Below are positions 1 through 6,865 of a stretch of 7,093 nt of DNA, piece by piece. The DNA is taken from NCBI GenBank assembly GCA_050945815.1, contig JBMNTQ010000110.1, positions 1-7,093 of the forward strand, written 5' to 3'. Origin of the DNA: JBMNTQ01 sp050945815. GTDB lineage: Bacteria; Bacillota; Clostridia; Christensenellales; JBMNTQ01. Positions within the stretch are counted from its first letter, which is position 1. Each line of letters begins with the position of its first letter. The translations under genes were made by a program, and so were the position numbers. The notes under the pieces were generated by a model. That model had not been told where the DNA came from and did no database searches. It worked only from the letters and a program-made list of their open reading frames with translations.

Positions 1-3000
1 AACTGAACCGAAAGTATGGCCAGCGATTTTACTTTTTTCAGAGAAAACGAAGCGAGAACAAGAGCAGCGGACAATATGAGGGCTTTGAGCGAAAACGCGG
101 GGCATTGATGGAGCTGAACGGTGCGCTGTTGCAGGGCGACGCCGGGAGCTTTGTCTTGGCGCATCCTGCCTTCCCTGAGGATGTTCGATATGTCATCACC
201 ATCGACGAGGATACGCAGCTGATTCGGGACTGTGCCAAGAAGCTGGTGGGGGCGATGGCGCATCCATTAAACCGGCCGGTTCTAAGCGAGGATGGGCGCT
301 GCGTTTTAAAGGGATTTTCCCTGATGCAGCCCCGGGTGGTTTCGGGGGTGGAGAATGCGGATCGTTCGCTTTTTTCCCGGCTGATTTCCGGTTACAAGGG
401 GATAGACCGCTATGCTTTTACTGTTTCGGATATTTTCCAGGATTTGTTCGGCGAGGGCGGCTTTATGGGCAAGGGCATCTATGATTTACCTGTATTCTAC
501 CAAGTGATGCAGGACCGGTTGCCGGACAATGCGGTTTTGAGCCACGATCTTTTGGAGGGAATTTATACCCGGACGGCGTTTGTCAGTGATGTGGAGCTGG
601 TGGATTCTTTCCCGGCCGGATATATTCCGTGGCTGAGACGCCAGCATCGCTGGGTGCGGGGAGATTGGCAGCTGCTGCCTTTTTTGCGGCGTAAGGTGGA
701 GAACAGAAAAGGGGAAGCAATTGAAAACAACTTGAGCGCGGTGGGGAGATGGCGCATTGTGGACAACCTTCGCAGGAGCGCTCAGCCCATTGCGGAATGG
801 TTGTTGATTTTCTGTGCGCTGCTCTTTCTGCCTGGCGACAGTTGGCCCTATTTTCTGTTGGTGGCGGCGGGGATCTTTGCCGGGGCTTTGGTGGAGATTG
901 TCGCAGTTATGCCTGTACTTTGGAGCAGCAGCGGTGTTTTGCGGGGATCGGTTCTCCTGATAGACATTGGGATGATGGTGCTTCGGGGGCTTTTTAAACT
1001 GGCTTTGCTGCCGATGGAGGCGATTAAAATGCTGGATGCCATCGTGCGAAGCTTGTGGCGTACCTTTGTTTCGCGGCGCAACATGCTGCAATGGGTAACG
1101 GCGGCTGCGGCAGAAAAAAGGTTGAAGGGCGCGCTTTGGGGCTACTATCTGACACTGTGGCCCCAGGTTGTCGCAGCCGTTTTACTTGTGGTGCTTTCCA
1201 TCGTTTTGGGCAGGATGGGGCCGCTGACGTTGGTGCTGGCAGCTTTGTGGTTGACTGCACCGGGGATTGCCTGGGCACTGAGCAGGCCCGTTGGGCAGCG
1301 GGCGGCACTGCTGAGCAGCGCCCAGCAGAAGGAAATGCGGCTGCTGGCACGGCGTACTTGGGCATATTTTGAGGAGTTTCAAGATATGCGAAACCATTTC
1401 CTTGTACCGGACAACTATCAGGAAGTACCCAGGAAGGGGCTGGCGCGGCGTACTTCGCCTACAAATATGGGATTGTCGCTGGTTTGCGGCATAAGTGCTT
1501 TAAACTTTGGCTTTATCGGACTATTTGACCTTCGATTCCGCATTGACCAACAACTGGAGACGTTTTCTCAGCTGAAGATGTGGAACGGACATTTCTATAA
1601 TTGGTATGATACGGCAACGCTGGCGCCACTGCGCCCGGCTTATATATCCAGCGTGGATAGCGGGAATATGGCGTCGTATTTGCTGTTATGCGCCGAGGGA
1701 CTCAGGCAGGCTGAAAAGTCGGCTGTTTTTGGCAGATGCCGCCTGGAGGCCATTGAATTGACTTTGGACGCTGCCCGGGAGGACGGGGAGGAAATAGACC
1801 CGTTGCTGGAGGAGCTGTTGAGCAACATGGCGGAGGAGGAAGTCGGCCCCGACCTGTATGATCTGCTGCATAGCGCGCCTGGAAAGGTTGAACATAGGGG
1901 GCGCTGGGGACGGCGGATTAGCCGAATGCTGGATGCTTTATTAGCGGATATGGAGAGGTATTTGCCGTGGAGCGCTTATTTGCCTTTGCAGGAGGAAACC
2001 CGGCCTTTTTATGCTGTAAGCTTCTGCGACCTGACTGCGGGGATTCAGGAGCTTTTGAAAAAGGCCGGAGACATCCCCTTTGACGAGGAACTGAAAAAAA
2101 GAATGAAGTCGGATTTGCTGCAGGCTCGATCGGCGGCCTATTTATTGCTGCGTAAAAACGGTGAGACGATAAAGGAACTGCACCGTTATTTTGAGGAGAT
2201 GGATTTTTCTGTTTTATATGATAAGCGGCGGGAACTTTTCTACATTGGCATGGACTTGGAAAACGGGAAGCTGAGCAAATCCCATTATGATCTGTTAGCT
2301 TCGGAAGCCAGAACCACCAGCTTTATCGCCATTGCAAAGAGAGATGTGCCTATGAAGCACTGGTTTCGTCTGGGGCGGCCTATGGCGGCTATCGGCAAGG
2401 GCCGGATGCTTCTTTCCTGGTCGGGTACGATGTTCGAATACTTTATGCCCATGATCGCCATGAAGGATTATCGGCACACGCTGATGCATGAAACCTATGA
2501 GATGGCACTTTTGGCGCAGCGGCAGGCGGCTGAGGAGGGGAATATTCCCTTTGGGATATCTGAATCTGCGTTCTATGCCTTTGATATGCACTTGAATTAC
2601 CAGTATAAAGCCTTTGGTGTGCCTGCATGCAGCATGAGTGACCATGGAAACCGGGAGATGGTGGTGTCGCCTTATTCGACGGCGCTGGTTTTGCCTTTTG
2701 CGCCGCATACGGCATACAAAAATTTAAAGCGTTTGTCGCGCCTGGATGCTGCGGGAGAATACGGTTATTATGACGCTGTGGATTTTACCGAGGGGCGCCT
2801 TCCGGGCAACCGTAAATATTTCGTTGTAAAAACCTTTATGGCGCACCATCAAGGCATGACTTTATGTGCCTTGGATAATTTGGTGAATGGGAATATTTTG
2901 CAGCATACCTTTCATAGCATACCGTTGGTGCAGGCGGCGGAGATATTGTTGCAGGAGGAAGTTAGCCGGGGCGGCGTGACCATCCGGCGGCGGGAGTATG

Positions 3001-6000
3001 GGCGGAAGAACAAGGGCAGGCACAGCGAATACCGCTCAGACCGGCACATCTCCTTTACGTCCGGCCATTTTCCGCAGGTACAGCTTTTGTCCAATGGGAA
3101 GTATCGTGTGATGCTGACCGATGCTGGGACGGGGTATAGCGCGTGGGGGGATGGGATGGTCAACCGTTGGCGCAGCGACGCGAATCGGGATGGCTATGGG
3201 ATTTTCTATTATATTCGGCCGGTGGGAGAGGAGGGGTATTGGTCGCCGGCTTATAGGCCGGCTCAGTGTCAAGACGGGGAGTATTCCGTGCGCTTTGAGT
3301 CGGGCAAGGCGGTGTTTGTTCGCGCGGCACAGGATTTTACAACGACTATGGAGGTTTGCGTTTCGCCGGAAAGTGATGTGGAGATACGGCGCATCAGCAT
3401 TGAGAACCATACAGACCAGGATCGGGAAATGCAGCTGACCCAGTTTTTGGAGACGGTTTTATGCTCGAAAGAAGCGGATATCGCCCACAGGGCCTTTGTT
3501 GGCTTATTTGTGGAGACCGGTTTGGAGGGGGATATCGTCTATGCCCGTTATAAGCCGGGGGGGCGGGAGCGGGAAATGAACTTGGCTTGCGCCTACCATG
3601 TAGAAGGGGAAGCGCTGGGGAAGATGGATGTGGAGACCGAGCGCATTAAGGCTATCGGGCGGCTTCGGGATGTAGGGAACCCCCGCATGATGGATAAGGA
3701 TGCCGCTTTAGGTACCGCTGGGGTGGGCGCGCCCATTGACCCTTGCTTATGCTGTCGGCTGCGGGTGATGGCGCGTGCAGGAGCGAAGGTGTCGGTCAGC
3801 TTTGCTTTGGCTGTTGCCGCTACCACTCAGGAGGCGGTTGCTGCGGCAAAGGAATACGAGGCCAAGGCTTCGATCGAACGGGCTTTTGAGATGGCTTGGA
3901 CCCGAAGCCAAGTGGAATTACGGCACTTGCAGTCGGCCCCGGGAGATTTGTCGCTTTTTCACAAAATTGCGGCGCGCTTGTTGTTTGCCGGGCGTACGCG
4001 CCTGGGCGGCGGCGGGGTGGAGGTTTTGTGGGAATGCGGGGTTTCGGGAGATATTCCGGTTTTGTTGGTTCGGATTGCGGATTTGACACAGATAGACAAC
4101 CTGCAGCGGCTGTTTAAAGCATATGAGTTTTTCCGTAGTAACGGGTTGGATTTGGATTTGATTGTGTTGAATGAATATGGCAACGACTATATCCGGCCGC
4201 TGCATGATAAAATTAGCGAGATGATTGCCGCTTTGCGGCCGTTTGCCACAGCCTATGGCTGTGGGCGGGTGGTGTTGTTGGAAAAAGCGTGGGTGGCGCG
4301 AGAGGACGCTCTGTTGGTTGCTGCTGATCTGGTGGTGGATGCGAAGGATTTGGCGTTGGAGGCGCTGGAGGCGGACGGCGGTCGAAAGAAGAAGCAGCGG
4401 CTTTGTGAATATGAGCCGGTGGAGATAGATGTGCCGCCGCTTTTGATGGACAACAGCATCGGAGGATTCAGCCAGGACGGTAAGGAATATATAATGTGGC
4501 TGCAAAAGGGGCGCACCACGCCGCTGCCCTGGTGTAATGTGATGGCGAACCCGTACTTTGGGACGATATGCAGCGAGAGCGGCGGCGGCTATACCTGGGC
4601 GCAGAACAGCCGGGAATATAAGATAAGCCCTTGGACCAATGACCAGATAGGCGACGGCGCCGGGGAGATGATCTTTTTGCGGGATGAGGAGAGCGGTGAG
4701 GTTTGGTCTCCTGTGCCTGGGAGGTTGGGGTGCGGCGATTATTTGGTGCGCCACGGTTGGGGGTATTCGCAGTTTGAATATGGAGGCTATGGCCTGCGGC
4801 ATAAATTGACCGTGCATGTGGACGATTCGTCACCCAGCAAGTTTTACTCGCTGCGCCTAGACAACCCATCGCCGCAGCCCCGGAGGATTGTTGCGGCATT
4901 TTACTGTGATTTCATTTTGGGCGCTTTCAAACACCAGACCTGGAAATATGTGGAGGTGGAGTTTGATGGACGAGACACCTTGGTGGCGCGACGGGAAGAT
5001 AGGCCTGCTGTTTATTTGCGGGCACCAAAGCGCCCTTGCGGAGCTTTGACAGATAAGGCTGCATTTTGGGGCTATGGGGATGGCGCTATGCCGCAGGGGT
5101 TGCGCTATGAGAAGCTGGATAGCGGCAAGAGCAACGGGGAGCCTTGCGGTGTTTTGTATACGACGATAGAGATTCCGGGGTATGGCAGCGATGAGATCGT
5201 ATTTGAACTGTGCTGTGGGCAGGAAGAGGAGAGAGGCTTGCTGATCGCAGCCGACGCTCAATCTGCCCGGCGCAGCTTAGAAAATGTGCGGGAAAGCTGG
5301 GCGCGCGTATGTGACAAGCTTGTGGTTAAGACGCCGGATGTTTCTATGAACGTTTTACTGGGCTGGATGAAGTATCAGACTTTGAGCAGCCGATTCTGGG
5401 GCAGAACCGGGTTTTATCAGGCCGGGGGCGCCTATGGATTTCGAGACCAGCTACAGGATTGTATTTGCTTGCTGGACACAAACCCCGATTTGGTGCGGGA
5501 GCATATTTTGCTGTGTGCGGCGCATCAGTTCCCTGAAGGGGATGTCCAGCATTGGTGGCATCCACCGGCTAAGGGCGTACGCACCCATATCAGTGATGAC
5601 CTGCTGTTTTTGCCGTATGTAACGGCGTTGTATATTCAGCATACCGGGGATGCGGACATCTTACAGGAAGAGGCGCCTTTTCTGGAAGGGCCGCAGTTGG
5701 AGCCGGGACAGGAGGACAGCTATATTGATGCACAGACCGGACAGGAGCAGGGCAGTTTGCTGGAGCATTGTATGCGCGCATTGGAGCGGACTCGGTTTGG
5801 AGAACATGGGCTGCCTTTGATGGGAGGCGGCGACTGGAACGACGGGATGAACCGGGTAGGCCGGGAGGGGAAGGGGGAAAGCGTATGGCTGGGCTTTTTC
5901 CTGTATGAAGTATTGAAACAATTCCTGCCTTGGGCGAGAGAGGCGGGCGATGGGCGGGCGGAGCATTGGGAGGCTAAGATGCCGGAGCTGGAAGCGGCGT

Positions 6001-6782
6001 TGGATACGGCGTGGGATGGCGCGTGGTTTAGGCGAGCCTACTTCGATGATGGAACGTCTTTGGGCAGCGCCCATAACCCGGAATGCAGCATTGATATTAT
6101 TTCCCAGGCGTGGGCAGTTCTGTCGGGGGCAGCGCAGCCTTATAAGCAGCGGCAAGCATTTGATTCGGCTCTTTCCCTTGTAGACCGGGAAGCCGGCTTG
6201 ATTAAGCTGTTGTCGCCGCCATTTGAGAGCTGGAAGGACCCGGGCTATATTCAGGGCTATATTCCCGGCGTTCGGGAAAACGGTGGGCAATATACCCATG
6301 CTGCTGCATGGATGGTGGCGGCGGCTGCCAAGCTGGGGCTGGGAGAGACGGCGTTTGAACTGTTTAGCATACTCAACCCGATAAACCATGGGCGTACGGA
6401 CAAAGAGATTATGGCGTATAAGGCGGAGCCGTATGTTGTGGCGGCGGATGTGTACTCCAACCCCCAGCACAACGGGCGAGGCGGGTGGACTTGGTATACA
6501 GGCTCGGCTTCTTGGATGTATGTGGTTGCAACGGAAGCTATATTGGGCTTTTGTAAGCGGGGGGAGACGTTGACGCTGAACCCTTGTATTCCTGCGAAAT
6601 GGGCGGAGTTTTCTATCGAATACCGCTATGGGGACAGCCTGTACCGGATTGAGGTGGAAAACCCGGACAAGGTGGAGCGGGGCGTGCGGGCAATATATGT
6701 GGATGGTGTGCTGCAGGAGAAGATCGCTTTGGAGACAGGCAAAGGGGAGGTTTTGGTGCGGGTTATTATGGGGCAGGGTTGA
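1..6782 (+). CDS. ndvB: Cyclic beta-1,2-glucan synthase (NdvB/ChvB/Cgs type), 5'-truncated by window edge
   Basis: Membrane enzyme that builds beta-1,2-glucan from UDP-glucose, trims it by phosphorolysis and closes it into rings. The first whole codon is at 3-5 (residue 1 here); 2259 residues are visible. Residues 1-34 already read as family sequence (FYFFQRKR, YEGFERKRGAL). The TTG/ATG pair at 105/108 is therefore internal, and the true start is upstream of the window. GT84 part: DxD-type D68/D70 (TIDEDTQ), GEGGFMGKGIYD at 150-161, SHDLLEG at 180-186, and an (R/Q)xxRW motif at R213-W217. Hydrophobic membrane segments lie around 265-304, 312-338 and 377-429. A glucoamylase-like, GH189-type cyclisation module spans ~464-964 (GTMFEY near 808-813, GISES at 851-855). 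Two beta-sandwich modules (~1009-1279, ~1489-1749) flank a helical linker containing SGDIPVLLVRI. The GH94 (alpha/alpha)6 barrel (~1774-2189) carries GGDWNDGM; the second Asp, D1947, is the probable general acid. GFRDQLQD, EGDVQHWWHPP, RENGGQYTHAA and GGWTWYTGSA are all intact. There is no internal stop or frameshift. Family assignment is very secure; the symbol is by family only, and ring formation is inferred. Confidence 0.95.
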   Translation, partial: LNRKYGQRFYFFQRKRSENKSSGQYEGFERKRGALMELNGALLQGDAGSFVLAHPAFPEDVRYVITIDEDTQLIRDCAKKLVGAMAHPLNRPVLSEDGRCVLKGFSLMQPRVVSGVENADRSLFSRLISGYKGIDRYAFTVSDIFQDLFGEGGFMGKGIYDLPVFYQVMQDRLPDNAVLSHDLLEGIYTRTAFVSDVELVDSFPAGYIPWLRRQHRWVRGDWQLLPFLRRKVENRKGEAIENNLSAVGRWRIVDNLRRSAQPIAEWLLIFCALLFLPGDSWPYFLLVAAGIFAGALVEIVAVMPVLWSSSGVLRGSVLLIDIGMMVLRGLFKLALLPMEAIKMLDAIVRSLWRTFVSRRNMLQWVTAAAAEKRLKGALWGYYLTLWPQVVAAVLLVVLSIVLGRMGPLTLVLAALWLTAPGIAWALSRPVGQRAALLSSAQQKEMRLLARRTWAYFEEFQDMRNHFLVPDNYQEVPRKGLARRTSPTNMGLSLVCGISALNFGFIGLFDLRFRIDQQLETFSQLKMWNGHFYNWYDTATLAPLRPAYISSVDSGNMASYLLLCAEGLRQAEKSAVFGRCRLEAIELTLDAAREDGEEIDPLLEELLSNMAEEEVGPDLYDLLHSAPGKVEHRGRWGRRISRMLDALLADMERYLPWSAYLPLQEETRPFYAVSFCDLTAGIQELLKKAGDIPFDEELKKRMKSDLLQARSAAYLLLRKNGETIKELHRYFEEMDFSVLYDKRRELFYIGMDLENGKLSKSHYDLLASEARTTSFIAIAKRDVPMKHWFRLGRPMAAIGKGRMLLSWSGTMFEYFMPMIAMKDYRHTLMHETYEMALLAQRQAAEEGNIPFGISESAFYAFDMHLNYQYKAFGVPACSMSDHGNREMVVSPYSTALVLPFAPHTAYKNLKRLSRLDAAGEYGYYDAVDFTEGRLPGNRKYFVVKTFMAHHQGMTLCALDNLVNGNILQHTFHSIPLVQAAEILLQEEVSRGGVTIRRREYGRKNKGRHSEYRSDRHISFTSGHFPQVQLLSNGKYRVMLTDAGTGYSAWGDGMVNRWRSDANRDGYGIFYYIRPVGEEGYWSPAYRPAQCQDGEYSVRFESGKAVFVRAAQDFTTTMEVCVSPESDVEIRRISIENHTDQDREMQLTQFLETVLCSKEADIAHRAFVGLFVETGLEGDIVYARYKPGGREREMNLACAYHVEGEALGKMDVETERIKAIGRLRDVGNPRMMDKDAALGTAGVGAPIDPCLCCRLRVMARAGAKVSVSFALAVAATTQEAVAAAKEYEAKASIERAFEMAWTRSQVELRHLQSAPGDLSLFHKIAARLLFAGRTRLGGGGVEVLWECGVSGDIPVLLVRIADLTQIDNLQRLFKAYEFFRSNGLDLDLIVLNEYGNDYIRPLHDKISEMIAALRPFATAYGCGRVVLLEKAWVAREDALLVAADLVVDAKDLALEALEADGGRKKKQRLCEYEPVEIDVPPLLMDNSIGGFSQDGKEYIMWLQKGRTTPLPWCNVMANPYFGTICSESGGGYTWAQNSREYKISPWTNDQIGDGAGEMIFLRDEESGEVWSPVPGRLGCGDYLVRHGWGYSQFEYGGYGLRHKLTVHVDDSSPSKFYSLRLDNPSPQPRRIVAAFYCDFILGAFKHQTWKYVEVEFDGRDTLVARREDRPAVYLRAPKRPCGALTDKAAFWGYGDGAMPQGLRYEKLDSGKSNGEPCGVLYTTIEIPGYGSDEIVFELCCGQEEERGLLIAADAQSARRSLENVRESWARVCDKLVVKTPDVSMNVLLGWMKYQTLSSRFWGRTGFYQAGGAYGFRDQLQDCICLLDTNPDLVREHILLCAAHQFPEGDVQHWWHPPAKGVRTHISDDLLFLPYVTALYIQHTGDADILQEEAPFLEGPQLEPGQEDSYIDAQTGQEQGSLLEHCMRALERTRFGEHGLPLMGGGDWNDGMNRVGREGKGESVWLGFFLYEVLKQFLPWAREAGDGRAEHWEAKMPELEAALDTAWDGAWFRRAYFDDGTSLGSAHNPECSIDIISQAWAVLSGAAQPYKQRQAFDSALSLVDREAGLIKLLSPPFESWKDPGYIQGYIPGVRENGGQYTHAAAWMVAAAAKLGLGETAFELFSILNPINHGRTDKEIMAYKAEPYVVAADVYSNPQHNGRGGWTWYTGSASWMYVVATEAILGFCKRGETLTLNPCIPAKWAEFSIEYRYGDSLYRIEVENPDKVERGVRAIYVDGVLQEKIALETGKGEVLVRVIMGQG

Positions 6783-6808
6783 ACTTTGTGCTGGAAACAG
6801 ATTATACT
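6779..6808 (+). promoter_or_regulatory. Possible sigma-70/sigma-A promoter for the downstream ygiQ-like gene
   Basis: TTGAAC (6779-6784) is followed after 18 bases by TATACT (6803-6808), matching the -35 consensus at four of six positions and the -10 consensus at five of six. The -35 box overlaps the synthase stop codon. A start of transcription near 6815 would give the next gene a leader of about 50 bases. The short stretch is clearly more AT-rich than the flanking coding DNA. There is no extended -10 TG. This is a motif match by eye only, and read-through from the synthase gene is equally possible because no terminator is visible between the two genes. Confidence 0.4.
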
Positions 6809-6826
6809 ATAAAGTGAGGAAGCGTT

Positions 6827-6850
6827 ATGGCTTGCGTCTTTTTCGAATGA
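6827..6850 (+). CDS. Possible 7-codon leader ORF (MACVFFE) ahead of the ygiQ-like gene
   Basis: An ATG at 6827 follows a good Shine-Dalgarno stretch (GTGAGGA, 6814-6820) with six bases between. It reads seven codons to a TGA at 6848-6850. The tiny ORF is in the same frame as the ygiQ-like gene, whose ATG is 15 bases past this stop. Its ribosome site looks better than that of the real gene, so it could couple translation or act as a leader peptide. Against this, the predicted promoter would start the transcript at about 6815, leaving only about a dozen bases of leader, and so short an ORF arises easily by chance. The peptide has no run of a single amino acid that would suggest classical attenuation. 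Confidence 0.2.
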   Translation: MACVFFE

Positions 6851-6856
6851 TTGGTT

Positions 6857-6864
6857 GGGGGAAG
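6857..6864 (+). promoter_or_regulatory. Weak, close-set ribosome binding site of the ygiQ-like gene
   Basis: GGGGGAAG lies directly before the ATG at 6866. The five Gs can pair with the anti-Shine-Dalgarno CCUCC with one G-U wobble, but only four bases separate them from the start codon, which is tighter than usual. It is nevertheless the only purine-rich stretch that fits this start. The alternative in-frame TTG at 6851 has no comparable site, and the later in-frame ATG at 6905 would cut off the conserved FLPxxREDM segment. Confidence 0.4.
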
Positions 6865-6865
6865 A

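Noticed and set aside
486..1091. 201-codon open frame on the - strand
   Set aside because: It is antisense to the GT84 catalytic and membrane region; the sense frame is strongly conserved and this one has no recognisable domain.
3245..3262. GCCGGC - TTATAG - GCCGGC hairpin within the synthase gene
   Set aside because: GCCGGC is self-complementary and common at this base composition. It lies in well-conserved coding sequence with no sign of a separate role.
3918..4817. 299-codon open frame on the - strand
   Set aside because: It lies wholly inside the synthase gene, antisense to conserved GH94-associated sequence. Its translation is Pro/Arg/Gln-rich low-quality sequence with no recognisable motif; it is a shadow of the G-rich coding strand.
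6242..6266. Tandem GGGCTATATTC direct repeat
   Set aside because: It encodes PGYIQGYIPG, the conserved GH94 motif (PGYIxGYxPG). The DNA repeat follows from the protein repeat.
5661..6470. 269-codon open frame on the - strand
   Set aside because: It is antisense to the GH94 catalytic barrel, including the DWND region. It is Arg/Pro-rich with no family resemblance or ribosome site.
6820..6843. Possible terminator: AAGC/GCTT stem followed by five Ts
   Set aside because: The stem is only four base pairs with two A-T pairs and does not extend. There is an intervening GCGTC before the T run, and it would sit inside the leader of the next gene.
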